From the NCBI RefSeq assembly GCF_015234355.1, contig NZ_JADGMV010000003.1, positions 310,001-374,000 on the forward strand: DNA of 64,000 nt. Reading direction: 5' to 3'. Under the pieces are notes generated by a model that was not told the origin of the DNA, searched no databases, and worked only from the letters and a program-made list of their open reading frames with translations. Shown piece after piece: positions 18,280 to 27,408 of this stretch (positions within the stretch are counted from its first letter, which is position 1; every line of letters begins with the position of its first letter). Source of the DNA: Psychrobacter sp. NG25 (lineage in GTDB: Bacteria > Pseudomonadota > Gammaproteobacteria > Pseudomonadales > Moraxellaceae). The translations under genes were made by a program, and so were the position numbers.

Positions 18280-20883
18280 GTGTTAGAAGCTTATCGTAAA
18301 CATGTCGAAGAACGTGCTGAGCTAGGAACGGTTCCGCTACCACTGAATGAAAAACAAGTAGCAGAGTTGGTTGAGCTATTAAAAACGCCACCTGCAGGCG
18401 AAGATGCATTCTTGATGAACTTGCTAGAAAATCGTATTCCTGCTGGTGTTGACCAAGCTGCTTACGTTAAAGCTGCATTTTTAGCTGCGATCCTTAAGGG
18501 TGAAACATCATCACCACTTATCAGCAAGCAAAAAGCCATTCAAATCTTAGGCACTATGCAAGGTGGCTACAACGTTCAGCCATTGGTTGCTGCATTAGAT
18601 GATAGCGATGTTGCACAAGACGCAGCTGAAGCATTGAAAAAGACTTTGCTAGTATTTGACGCGTTCAATGACGTGACTGAAAAGGCAGAAGCGGGCAACA
18701 CTATTGCAAAAGAAGTCGTTCAATCTTGGGCAGATGCAGAATGGTTCTTGAACCGCGCTGCAGTACCAGAAAAAACAACTTATACAACGTTTAAAGTAAC
18801 TGGCGAAACCAATACCGATGACTTGTCACCTGCGCAAGACGCATGGAGCCGTCCAGACATCCCATTGCATTCATTAGCCATGCACAAAAACTCTCGTGAC
18901 GGCATCAATGCTGATGACGAAGGCGTTGTTGGTCCAATGAAGCAAATCGAAGAGCTGAAAAAACTAGGCCATCAATTGGCTTATGTTGGTGATGTCGTTG
19001 GTACTGGTTCTAGCCGTAAGTCTGCGACCAACTCAGTACTTTGGTTAATGGGTGATGATATCCCTAACGTGCCAAACAAACGTGGCGGCGGTCTAGTATT
19101 GGGTAACAACATCGCGCCTATCTTCTTCAACACGATGGAAGACTCTGGTGCATTGCCAATTGAGAAAGTGAATGTTGATAACCTAAACATGGGTGATGTG
19201 TTTGACATCTATCCGTATGAAGGCAAAATCACTAAGCATGACTCTGACGAAGTATTGTCAACGTTTGAGTTAAACTCGCCAACTTTGCTTGACGAAGTTC
19301 GTGCCGGTGGCCGTATTCCATTGATCGTTGGTCGTGGTTTGACCAATCGTGCTCGTGAATACATGGGTCTTGGCCATTCAGACATCTTTGCTAAGCCAGA
19401 AGAGCCAGTAGACACTGGTAAAGGCTTTACCTTAGCGCAAAAAATGGTTGGTAAAGCTTGTGGTCTAGAAGGCGTACGTCCTGGTATGTACTGTGAGCCT
19501 AAAATGACAACTGTTGGTAGCCAGGATACTACTGGTCCAATGACTCGTGATGAGCTAAAAGATTTGGCTTGCCTAGGTTTCCAAGCGGATCTAGTGATGC
19601 AGTCATTCTGTCACACTGCGGCTTATCCAAAGCCAGTTGACGTTGAAACTCAGCACACACTACCTGACTTTATCATGAACCGTGGCGGCGTAAGCTTACG
19701 TCCAGGCGATGGTATCATTCACTCATGGTTGAATCGTATGCTACTTCCAGATACCGTTGGTACTGGTGGTGACTCGCATACTCGTTTCCCAATGGGTATC
19801 TCTTTCCCAGCGGGTTCTGGTCTAGTCGCATTTGCCGCAGCAACTGGTGTTATGCCACTTGATATGCCTGAGTCTGTCCGTGTACGCTTCGTTGGCGAAC
19901 GTCAGCCTGGTATCACACTACGTGACTTAGTACATGCGATTCCTTATCAAGCAATCAAAGAAGGTCTATTGACTGTCGATAAGAAAGGCAAAATCAACGA
20001 ATTCAACGGCCGTATTCTTGAAATCGAAGGTCTAGAAGACTTGACTGCTGAGCAAGCATTTGAGCTATCTGATGCCTCAGCTGAGCGTAGTGCTGCTGGT
20101 TGTACTATCACTCTATCTGAAGCGTCAGTGACTGAGTACTTAAACTCAAACATCACGCTACTTAAGTGGATGATCTCAGAAGGCTATGGCGATGCACGTA
20201 CCATCAGTCGTCGTATCGAGCAAATGCAAGATTGGCTAGCGAACCCAAGCCTATTGCGTGCTGATGAAGATGCAGAATACACGATCGATATGACTATCGA
20301 TATGTCTGACATCAAAGAGCCTATCCTATGCTGCCCGAACGATCCAGATGATGCTAAAACACTAGCTGACGTCGCTGGTGATACCATTGATGAAGTATTC
20401 ATTGGTTCATGTATGACCAACATCGGTCATTTCCGTGCCGCTGGTAAACTGCTAAAAGATGTACCAGCAGGAAGCTTGAAGACTCGTCTATGGATTGCGC
20501 CACCAACTAAAATGGATGCGCGTCAGTTGATGGAAGAGGGTTACTACAACATCTACGCTCAAGCCGGTGCTCGTACTGAGATGCCAGGTTGTTCACTATG
20601 TATGGGTAACCAAGCACGTATCGCTCCGAAGTCTACCGCCGTATCTACCTCTACGCGTAACTTCCCGAACCGTCTAGGTCAAGGTGCTAACGTATACCTT
20701 GCTTCTGCAGAGCTTGCAGCAGTAGCAGCGGTACTTGGTAAACTGCCAACCAACGACGAATATCAGCAGTATGCTGGTATGCTAGACAGCATGGGCGAGG
20801 AAGTGTATCAATACATGAACTTCGACCGTATGTCAGAGTATACTGAAGAAGCTGATAAAATTAACGTTGCTCAGTTGACCTAA
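18280..20883 (+). CDS. acnB: Aconitate hydratase B
   Basis: AcnB interconverts citrate and isocitrate in the TCA cycle and contains a 4Fe-4S cluster. The 867-residue protein starts [16 protein letters not shown], as in other AcnB proteins. It has the HEAT-like N-terminal domain, then a swivel domain with [24 protein letters not shown] sequence (here [20 protein letters not shown]). GGDSHTRFP and cluster-ligand cysteines follow in GSCMTNIGH and PGCSLCMGN. Initiation is at GTG with GAGGA 8 bases upstream. Codon use is strongly biased toward a small set, consistent with high expression. A terminator follows at 20937-20966. Confidence 0.97.
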   Translation: MLEAYRKHVEERAELGTVPLPLNEKQVAELVELLKTPPAGEDAFLMNLLENRIPAGVDQAAYVKAAFLAAILKGETSSPLISKQKAIQILGTMQGGYNVQPLVAALDDSDVAQDAAEALKKTLLVFDAFNDVTEKAEAGNTIAKEVVQSWADAEWFLNRAAVPEKTTYTTFKVTGETNTDDLSPAQDAWSRPDIPLHSLAMHKNSRDGINADDEGVVGPMKQIEELKKLGHQLAYVGDVVGTGSSRKSATNSVLWLMGDDIPNVPNKRGGGLVLGNNIAPIFFNTMEDSGALPIEKVNVDNLNMGDVFDIYPYEGKITKHDSDEVLSTFELNSPTLLDEVRAGGRIPLIVGRGLTNRAREYMGLGHSDIFAKPEEPVDTGKGFTLAQKMVGKACGLEGVRPGMYCEPKMTTVGSQDTTGPMTRDELKDLACLGFQADLVMQSFCHTAAYPKPVDVETQHTLPDFIMNRGGVSLRPGDGIIHSWLNRMLLPDTVGTGGDSHTRFPMGISFPAGSGLVAFAAATGVMPLDMPESVRVRFVGERQPGITLRDLVHAIPYQAIKEGLLTVDKKGKINEFNGRILEIEGLEDLTAEQAFELSDASAERSAAGCTITLSEASVTEYLNSNITLLKWMISEGYGDARTISRRIEQMQDWLANPSLLRADEDAEYTIDMTIDMSDIKEPILCCPNDPDDAKTLADVAGDTIDEVFIGSCMTNIGHFRAAGKLLKDVPAGSLKTRLWIAPPTKMDARQLMEEGYYNIYAQAGARTEMPGCSLCMGNQARIAPKSTAVSTSTRNFPNRLGQGANVYLASAELAAVAAVLGKLPTNDEYQQYAGMLDSMGEEVYQYMNFDRMSEYTEEADKINVAQLT

Positions 20884-20936
20884 TCTTGAGTACATAAGCT
20901 TTTAAAATTGAAAGCCTTACACTTAAAACAAGAAAA

Positions 20937-20966
20937 CCCCGTGTCATGATGATGCGGGGTTTTTTG
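20937..20966 (+). terminator. Rho-independent terminator of acnB
   Basis: Stem CCCCG/CGGGG (20937-20941 with 20955-20959), extended by A:T pairs, has a 13-base loop and a 7-T tract. It lies about 50 bp after the acnB stop. Confidence 0.85.
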
Positions 20967-21084
20967 TTGGGTGTGGGTAGGTATAAGCCATATTCGTTTG
21001 CTATGAGTGATATATTCTAAAAATTTTATTCTAGTCACATGCCTTAGTATTCATAATGTTTTTATCGTGAGTTAAGCATAGTCT

Positions 21085-22248
21085 TTAGTAGACACTACAA
21101 ATACTACTATCATCTAAATTATTGGATACGGATATACTCGTAATAGTATCAGGATCCATGTCTGTAATAGTATCAGGATATCTGTCTGAAACATTAAAAG
21201 TCAATGTATTACCTTGAGCATTGGGTCGGGTCGTATAATATCTATTTGTCATATAATAGCTTTCATCACCCATATTGCTTGTATATTCGTGATACTCGAC
21301 TTCTGGGTGGGTACTCAAGAGTTTAGATATATTATCGTTTACCTTAAAGCCTTTACTGGTTTGGTAGCTAGAATCGAAAAATTCAACTGAGATTAGAGTG
21401 TCACGCAAAAATAGCAATTGAAAGTCTGAGTTGCTACTATCCATAGAGCACTCATTGATAGTGTGCTTTAAATTTAAAGACATACCTGATTTAGATTCTA
21501 TTTCTTCGATAGTAGTATGTAGAGTAAGGTTTTCGGTGCCATTAGCTGAAATGATTTTATTACTATCGAGTGTCACTCTGTCAGAGGAGACAAGACTTTT
21601 CTGTTCTTCAAGATCGCTAAGACGTAACCAGCCTGTTTTTGAGCCTCTTAAATAAGACGTTTGTATCCAGTCATCTTTAGTAGATAGTACGTCAATCTCA
21701 TCACCCTCAATAAAATATGAAGAGGTCTTATTGTTAAAATCTGGTTGTTTATAGATAAAAGCTTCATCTGCACTAAATATATAAGTTGAATAATTAGTAC
21801 TTGGCAAAGTATTACATTCTAATCCAAAATTGAATGAATATGATGTGGTTTGACCTTTTGCGTCTGTCAATTCTAAATTTCTAATGAAATTTTGAGACAT
21901 TAAAGTTGCCGTGTATCCTCGATCATTCTGATATATACGAGTGAATTCATGAGGGCGACCTTGACCTGTTTCTATCTCATCGATACTTTCTAATGTGAAA
22001 GTGCTATAGCCATTTATTTTTAATTTATTAAGGCTTTGAGGGTAGTAGATATTTATTGATTTGCTGTTATCCATTACACACTCTTGCGTAGTCGTATCTG
22101 AGACTTGAGAGTGGTTTGATGGCTTTTTACTTTGAACATTGGTCGAAGACGATTCCATCTCTGGATTGGAGGAACTGACAGAGCTTTCGCAGCCTAAAGT
22201 TAAGAATAACGTAGATATAACTATGATCAAAATTTTATCAAGATTCAT
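21085..22248 (-). CDS. Uncharacterised lipoprotein with an SH3-like domain
   Basis: The 387-residue protein begins with a lipoprotein signal (lipobox LTLGC, Cys at about residue 20). It then has a low-complexity Ser/Asn linker and a central bacterial SH3-like segment: AFIYKQPDFNNKTSSYFIEG, then DWIQTSYLRGSKTGWLRLSDL. The C-terminal third resembles the small alpha/beta domain in which LKVNDNISKLL-type sequence precedes a conserved ITSISVSN strand. I do not recognise the family. It is the farthest member of a minus-strand run of lipoproteins behind a vgrG/tle1 pair, so it may be periplasmic protection or peptidoglycan-associated. AT-rich composition supports membership in the accessory island. 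Confidence 0.7.
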   Translation of the reverse strand: MNLDKILIIVISTLFLTLGCESSVSSSNPEMESSSTNVQSKKPSNHSQVSDTTTQECVMDNSKSINIYYPQSLNKLKINGYSTFTLESIDEIETGQGRPHEFTRIYQNDRGYTATLMSQNFIRNLELTDAKGQTTSYSFNFGLECNTLPSTNYSTYIFSADEAFIYKQPDFNNKTSSYFIEGDEIDVLSTKDDWIQTSYLRGSKTGWLRLSDLEEQKSLVSSDRVTLDSNKIISANGTENLTLHTTIEEIESKSGMSLNLKHTINECSMDSSNSDFQLLFLRDTLISVEFFDSSYQTSKGFKVNDNISKLLSTHPEVEYHEYTSNMGDESYYMTNRYYTTRPNAQGNTLTFNVSDRYPDTITDMDPDTITSISVSNNLDDSSICSVY

Positions 22249-22336
22249 AATTTATTGATCCTTTCTTGAGCGTAATCTACGGCATTCTCAATTTATAGAT
22301 AATAGTATAGACATACATTCTAAAAAACACTAAAGA

Positions 22337-23710
22337 TCAGTCCGCTACTGGGCTTAGATCACGCTTATCAATCCAGCCGAATTTAGTACCATTTTTATAA
22401 GAGACTTTCACCCAGTCCTCATTTTGATCAAAAGCTTCAATCAAATCACCTTTAATATAATAGTTCGGTTTCGACCGTGATTCGAATTTTTCATCAAGAA
22501 TTTCTGCTTGATCTGTTTTGATAACGTACTTGGTCGGAGGTGGAGGACACAAATTTTGAAATTGGTTCTCAGAATAAGTAGCGGATTTTGCGTACTCAAA
22601 TTCAGATAAGGCAACATTGTTGTTTTCTATACAGTAATAATCCTCTCCTGTAATAAGCGCGCCCTCTGAAATATATTTTTCTATTCTCCAATCTTTATTC
22701 TTTTGTGAAAAATAAAAATACTGATTAGAGCGTCCACGTGGAGAATAAATAATTTTTAATATGAATCCAGAGTGATTTGCAGAAGGATAAATATCATATA
22801 AGAACCAGCCAACTTCATCTGTAAAATTTGTGGTTTCTAAACTAAGCCGATATAACCCGTCTGTATTTTTCAGATAGACGATTAAGTCATCACCTTGATA
22901 TGTATTATTATTCTCATCATTGATAGAGGATATAACTTTATCGTCAATGCCATCTGCATTAACATCAAAAGTGAAGATCTTATGTGTGTTTTCATCATAC
23001 TTTGCTTCGATATCTGTAAACGAAAGTGATTTAGGCTCTTCCTTTAAGTACTCCCCATCAATCAGATAAGTACGGGTGCTACAATTTTTACCTGTATTAT
23101 CTGTAACTTTAATGGTGTTAGCATCGCCTTTGGTGTTTGCAGTTATCGATTCAATATTCCCACAATCCCGCTCAGCTACTTCAAACTCATAAGTGTGTAA
23201 AAATCCACTATCATCGAACAAAATAGCGTTGTATGACAGGTATTCTTCTGTTGTCGCAGGTAATATCACAATTTGCCTATCAGCATCATTAGCGAAAACA
23301 CTAATTCGCTTTAATGCGCTTTGTAAATCTACTTCATAAGTATAATTAAAGAGCCCATAAGTATAATTAAAGAGCCCATCAAGCCCTTTGCTGACAACAC
23401 TACCATCCATCATTAAGGTTATATCAGACTGATCATCGCCAAATAAGTTGATAGAGATGGCAGTATTATCATGTTTAATGTCAACTTTGTCCTGACCCTC
23501 ATCATAGGTTATTAATGAATTTATTTTATTAAAGATAAGCGGGTTGCTGTTATCTTCTAAGAGAGGGTTATTTTCAATATTTGTTGTGACTGTATTGTCA
23601 TTTTTAATATCAGTTTTATTGATAGCGTCATCGTTTGTATTAGTATCACCGTAGTTATTTGTGCATGATGCTAATAAAAAAATGGAAAAGAGAGTGGCTA
23701 TGATTCTCAC
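22337..23710 (-). CDS. Uncharacterised lipoprotein with a C-terminal SH3-like domain
   Basis: This 457-residue protein has a lipobox LLASC near residue 16 and an Asn/Asp/Thr-rich linker. The middle region contains a DVNADGIDDKVISS calcium-loop-like motif, as in FG-GAP or EF-hand-like repeats. An SH3-like C-terminus (YYIKGDLIEAF, then DWVKVSYKNGTKFGWID) resembles that of the neighbouring 21085-22248 protein. The middle also contains a seven-residue duplication, GLFNYTY twice, caused by a 21-bp tandem repeat at 23335-23376. Function is unknown. The shared domain and tandem order suggest related periplasmic roles for the two lipoproteins. Confidence 0.7.
   Translation of the reverse strand: MRIIATLFSIFLLASCTNNYGDTNTNDDAINKTDIKNDNTVTTNIENNPLLEDNSNPLIFNKINSLITYDEGQDKVDIKHDNTAISINLFGDDQSDITLMMDGSVVSKGLDGLFNYTYGLFNYTYEVDLQSALKRISVFANDADRQIVILPATTEEYLSYNAILFDDSGFLHTYEFEVAERDCGNIESITANTKGDANTIKVTDNTGKNCSTRTYLIDGEYLKEEPKSLSFTDIEAKYDENTHKIFTFDVNADGIDDKVISSINDENNNTYQGDDLIVYLKNTDGLYRLSLETTNFTDEVGWFLYDIYPSANHSGFILKIIYSPRGRSNQYFYFSQKNKDWRIEKYISEGALITGEDYYCIENNNVALSEFEYAKSATYSENQFQNLCPPPPTKYVIKTDQAEILDEKFESRSKPNYYIKGDLIEAFDQNEDWVKVSYKNGTKFGWIDKRDLSPVAD
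23335..23376. repeat. 21-bp perfect tandem duplication inside a lipoprotein gene
   Basis: Bases 23335-23355 and 23356-23376 are identical. The unit is a multiple of three, so the reading frame is kept and seven residues (GLFNYTY) are repeated. Confidence 0.9.
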
Positions 23711-23851
23711 TATAGATGCCTTATCTTTAATATACGTTACGTATGCATAATTTTGTTGTGTCTTATTATGAATATCTCAAAATGTACATGAGCTGCACAC
23801 GTTCCTTTACTTGGTATCATGACAATAGGTGAAATGGAAATAATTCATACT

Positions 23852-23887
23852 AAAAAAGCACTTCTCAATAGCAAGAAGTGCTTTTTT
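23852..23887. terminator. Rho-independent terminator after the DUF2931 gene
   Basis: Stem AAAAAAGCACTTCT with AGAAGTGCTTTTTT (23852-23865 and 23874-23887) has an 8-base loop. The T run is present on both strands. It lies 43 bp beyond the stop of the minus-strand gene at 23930-24979. Confidence 0.88.
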
Positions 23888-23929
23888 GCATTCAACAATC
23901 ATTCAATAGCATCATTAAGTAGTAAAATA

Positions 23930-24979
23930 TTATTTATCAGAATCAAACCACTTCAATATTCCAACATTAGTTTCTTGGGTGAAAAATTGAGTAATAGTGA
24001 GGTATTGTTTTATGTAGCCGTCAGTTAGATAAGTGCGGATTTTATTGGCTTCGTCTTCAATGACCAGTGTTATTGCTGTTGATAACTGATTTGAGCTAAA
24101 GAAATCTTTAAACTCTTGATATATGACAAGATCATCATCTGGCTGTTCTGCTTTGCCTTGTTTTTGTTCGGTGAATTTGATGGTAAGGCTATAAAATATG
24201 CCTGATTTCTTATACTCTAAACGCAACCATGCCGGTACATACTCTTGCGGGATACCCCCATTTTTTTGTATCTCTTCTTTAGTGTAGAATTGCGAATTAC
24301 CGTTTATCGACCATATTTTGCAGGCCTCCATCTCTATCTGAGTCGTTAGATACCAATTGAACTTGTCTGAATAATTCTTCCAGCGTGTCAGCGGAAATGT
24401 ATCCTCTTTGACCATGGCTTTGATATCGTCAGGTAGCTTTTTATAATAGTCATCCATAAACTCAGCCTCAGGATACGTCTCTGGTGCAAAGTGATGGGTA
24501 AGCGCGAAGAAATCCCATGACATTTGTATTTCTCGCGCTTGAAAATTAGCGATTTCAGTCACACTTATACCTCCTAGACGCAGGCTAATATAGCCACCAG
24601 GAGCTAGTGCGAAATCAATCGTCGTATATTGAGCTGTTTTTGATCGATCATAAAGCTCAACCTCAAAGCGCTTTGCAAACTCAGCAAGCATTAGATCTCT
24701 AGGTAGCGTGATTCTGGCTTGATAGTACTTTTTTTCAGTGGTGGAGAGCCAAGTGAGCTGTACACCTAAGGGAAGCTTCACTAGAGCAGGTGGTGAACCG
24801 CCTGATGCCAATACGCCTGTACTACGCCAACCACCACCAGTATCTGCCGAAAATCCTAGACCTTGTCCGGCCTCTTCGGTGTAATACCAAAAACACTCCC
24901 CCGAAATAAGCCACACACCGAAGTGACGAGGCGCGAAGATATGGGTAGACCATTTAACAGGGATTTCGTTGTCAAACAC
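23930..24979 (-). CDS. DUF2931 family protein near a Tle1 effector; possible immunity or accessory protein
   Basis: The 349-residue protein shows DUF2931-like features. LPLGVQLTWLSTTEKKYYQ precedes a short LP segment (about residues 82-105), and ALAPGGYISLRLGG then EIANFQAREIQMSW follow near residues 147-177. Most DUF2931 proteins are lipoproteins, but this frame starts at a GTG (24979) without a signal. Directly upstream, a 19-codon frame encodes MKIVSTIIVGI and then stops, so an original signal peptide may have been lost by frameshift or recombination. It lies two genes behind tle1, a common position for immunity genes. Its protective role is inference only. Confidence 0.65.
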   Translation of the reverse strand: MFDNEIPVKWSTHIFAPRHFGVWLISGECFWYYTEEAGQGLGFSADTGGGWRSTGVLASGGSPPALVKLPLGVQLTWLSTTEKKYYQARITLPRDLMLAEFAKRFEVELYDRSKTAQYTTIDFALAPGGYISLRLGGISVTEIANFQAREIQMSWDFFALTHHFAPETYPEAEFMDDYYKKLPDDIKAMVKEDTFPLTRWKNYSDKFNWYLTTQIEMEACKIWSINGNSQFYTKEEIQKNGGIPQEYVPAWLRLEYKKSGIFYSLTIKFTEQKQGKAEQPDDDLVIYQEFKDFFSSNQLSTAITLVIEDEANKIRTYLTDGYIKQYLTITQFFTQETNVGILKWFDSDK

Positions 24980-25031
24980 GGGGCTATCCTCTAAAGTGTT
25001 GGTTGGTAAATATGCCGACTATGATAGTACT

Positions 25032-25085
25032 GACGATTTTCATAATGTTATTCCTGTTAATTAACCTTGAATGACGTAGCGGAAA
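25032..25085 (-). repeat. Partial duplicate of the tle1 3' tip plus the start of the adjacent lipoprotein gene
   Basis: These 54 bp match 25598-25651 at 51 positions. In the minus direction the copy encodes the end of the phospholipase (RYVIQG then stop), a ribosome site (AGGAATAA) and a start codon at 25043 that opens MKIVSTIIVGI. After 19 codons this frame stops. It is therefore a relic of a second effector-tail/lipoprotein junction. Confidence 0.85.
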
Positions 25086-25177
25086 TTTTTTATTATTGTT
25101 CGTAGAGATAACAACAGGCGTTGAACGATTCAGCAACTATTTAAAGCAGCATTTAAAGTTGCGTTCATTAAGATGAG

Positions 25178-25609
25178 CTATTTATTAGTATAATCTACAG
25201 GAACCACGTTACTACCTTGACAGTTAAACATGGTGTACCAAACCATTTCACCATCTTCATATCTGGGAAAATCATTGTTGAGCTTGAACTGCGCAATGCC
25301 ACCTGGCTGTTTGGCGATGAGGTTGCCTTGACAGTCCGTCACTTTGCTAGGTAAGTAGGCTTTGCCGTCTTTACAGATAAAGTCAGTGGTTCCTTTAGGT
25401 AAATTATTAGCTTGCCAGAATCGATTAGCTGCTGACTCAGAATTATGCTTCGTGCTTATGAGGTTCCCATAACAGTTTATTACCAGTCCCTGATCGTCTG
25501 ATAGATATTCTCCACCTGATAAATAGTCACTATTCCAGTTTTGAAGATTGCCGCAGGCGGTGAGAGAGAGTAGGCAAACACCTGATATAATAATATTGAC
25601 GATTTTCAT
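25178..25609 (-). CDS. Small lipoprotein next to tle1, candidate immunity protein
   Basis: The 143-residue protein has a lipoprotein signal MKIVNIIISGVCLLSLTAC. The mature part is Cys-containing, with a repeated CYGNLIS / CQGNLIA pattern (about residues 47 and 94) that suggests two similar halves. AGGAAT precedes the ATG at 25609. It starts 17 bp after the tle1 stop, the position expected for the periplasmic immunity partner of a phospholipase effector. I do not recognise the family. The immunity role is inferred from position and localisation. Confidence 0.7.
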   Translation of the reverse strand: MKIVNIIISGVCLLSLTACGNLQNWNSDYLSGGEYLSDDQGLVINCYGNLISTKHNSESAANRFWQANNLPKGTTDFICKDGKAYLPSKVTDCQGNLIAKQPGGIAQFKLNNDFPRYEDGEMVWYTMFNCQGSNVVPVDYTNK

Positions 25610-25651
25610 AATTTTATTCCTGTTGGTTAACCTTGAATGACGTAGCGGAAA
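25598..25651 (-). repeat. Parental copy of the tle1-end/lipoprotein-start repeat
   Basis: This segment covers the last codons of tle1, the 17-bp gap and the first codons of the lipoprotein gene. It is the intact counterpart of the relic at 25032-25085, with three mismatches. Confidence 0.85.
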
Positions 25652-27408
25652 AATATATTTCCCTTATTGTCTATATTGGGGACACTCACATATACAGGGC
25701 CGCTGATGCTACTACTAACATGTAGATAGCGATTTTTGATGGTCAAGTCGCTAAAGTGCAATCGATGAGGGTTGCCATCGGCTTTGTGCATGTTTTTATT
25801 CACATAGTCTTTTTTACCGTCTAATGCCAGCGCTTGCGACTTTAACTTTTTAAAGGTAGAAGATAGCTCTGCTGGCACTGCATACATTTTTAGCTTATTA
25901 GGAAGATAAAAGTCGGCACAGTATTTCTTGATAAAGGTTAGCATCAAATGCGCAGGTATCTTTGGGTAGTCTGGAGAGACTTGTGTTCTATTGACAATGA
26001 GTTGGTTTTTATCGCCAGTACAGCGGATAAATAGTTCTGCTTCTGCTTCTGCTTCTGCTTCTGCTTCTGCTTCTGTCTCTGACTTTGCTACTGGTTTCAG
26101 TCCAGCAGCTTCATGCTCTTCTTGCTTTCTTTTGACTTTACAGGTATCAACCTCACAGGTTGACCCAATACACTGATATTCTGCTTTGCCTGTATTGTCT
26201 GCCCAGCCCTCTTCTTTTAACGATTGTAATATAATATCGAAGTCCGCGTACTTTTGTGCGCTAAAGGATTGACTTTGATATTCGAGAACTTTTGGAGTAA
26301 ATACTTTCCAAAAGCTACTCATCTCAATGTCTCTGTTAGGATCAGGCTCAATGTCTCTATAACGAGCAGGTTCTTTTCTTCTTTCTCTAGGGGAGCCAAA
26401 CTGAGGTAGTTTATGACGGCCTTTGCTGAGGACGACTTGACTATCATCATCTTGACCGCTGATGTACCATTTTTTGGTTTTTGGATGCACCTTTCCCAAA
26501 GTACTCAAGCCATCACCGATATCAGTATGGCAACCAGGGATGACGAACTCTAGTCCGACGCTAGCTCGCACAGACTGTCCGATACTGGTTAGATTAAATT
26601 TCTGACGGTACTCGTCACCAGCAACGATATGCACGACTTTAGTTCCATCTATTTCTTTAAAATCTAGCTCTTGGCCTTCCTCTTCCATATCGTCATCATG
26701 GTTGGTGCCGATAGAAGACACCGTATCAAATAAACCCACAAAGTCAAAGACTACATTATATTCTGTTAGATCGACGAACTCCTTAACTTCTGGAGTACCT
26801 CTCTCTTTAAAGATACGTTTACAGAACATACGAGCAGTTGCTGCCCCCCGGCTAAAGCCATAGACATTGAATACCAGCCGTTGGGGATTATTGCCCTTAC
26901 CAACATAAGACGCTAAAGCCGTCTTTACATGTTCTAACATACGCTCAAGCTTCGCTTTAGCACCAGTGCTTCCCATTCCTAACCCTGAACCTATGCCGTT
27001 ATCAGCATGATACTCCCATCCTGGTACGGGAGCTGATGCATCGTCTGACTCTGTTCTGGTTTCGATACCTGAGCCGTCGGTATATAGGTTGATAACGTGT
27101 GGTCTATCGCTATCGGCCGCTCTATGTAACTGATCCACTACGCTTGGCGCTCGGGCAAAGCTGAGCGATGAGCCAATCATAGGCTCTGGGTTATACCTTT
27201 CATCCATTCTATCTTTTAGCTTTTTTACCTGCTCTGGTGCAATTTTGTTATATAGATCTGAGTTTTCTTTACTATTCCATGTACCATCAAAGAAAATATT
27301 AAATGTCAGATTAGCGATAGTAAGATCTACAGACGAATTCTCTTCTGGATTGGTTAGATCGTCTTCGCCGTTTATTGGTTCTTCTTTTTGAGTACTATAG
27401 CCCCTCAT
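25627..27408 (-). CDS. T6SS phospholipase effector, Tle1-like (DUF2235)
   Basis: The 593-residue protein matches the DUF2235/Tle1 alpha/beta-hydrolase effectors, which degrade membrane phospholipids in the target periplasm. Visible motifs are FNIFFDGTWNS at the N-terminus (about residue 33) and the nucleophile elbow VYGFSRGAATAR near residue 185. FVGLFDTVSSIGTN carries a candidate catalytic Asp, and PGCHTDIGDG carries a candidate His near residue 295. No signal peptide is present, as expected for T6SS cargo. The ATG overlaps the stop of vgrG as TAATG, so translation is coupled. A run of seven Glu-Ala pairs near residue 450 is encoded by a hexanucleotide repeat. Confidence 0.88.
   Translation of the reverse strand: MRGYSTQKEEPINGEDDLTNPEENSSVDLTIANLTFNIFFDGTWNSKENSDLYNKIAPEQVKKLKDRMDERYNPEPMIGSSLSFARAPSVVDQLHRAADSDRPHVINLYTDGSGIETRTESDDASAPVPGWEYHADNGIGSGLGMGSTGAKAKLERMLEHVKTALASYVGKGNNPQRLVFNVYGFSRGAATARMFCKRIFKERGTPEVKEFVDLTEYNVVFDFVGLFDTVSSIGTNHDDDMEEEGQELDFKEIDGTKVVHIVAGDEYRQKFNLTSIGQSVRASVGLEFVIPGCHTDIGDGLSTLGKVHPKTKKWYISGQDDDSQVVLSKGRHKLPQFGSPRERRKEPARYRDIEPDPNRDIEMSSFWKVFTPKVLEYQSQSFSAQKYADFDIILQSLKEEGWADNTGKAEYQCIGSTCEVDTCKVKRKQEEHEAAGLKPVAKSETEAEAEAEAEAEAELFIRCTGDKNQLIVNRTQVSPDYPKIPAHLMLTFIKKYCADFYLPNKLKMYAVPAELSSTFKKLKSQALALDGKKDYVNKNMHKADGNPHRLHFSDLTIKNRYLHVSSSISGPVYVSVPNIDNKGNIFFRYVIQG
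26035..26076. repeat. Hexanucleotide microsatellite TTCTGC inside tle1
   Basis: Six perfect copies of TTCTGC (26035-26070) and one imperfect copy encode (EA)7 in the phospholipase. Unit length is a multiple of three, so changes in copy number would alter linker length but not frame. Confidence 0.92.
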
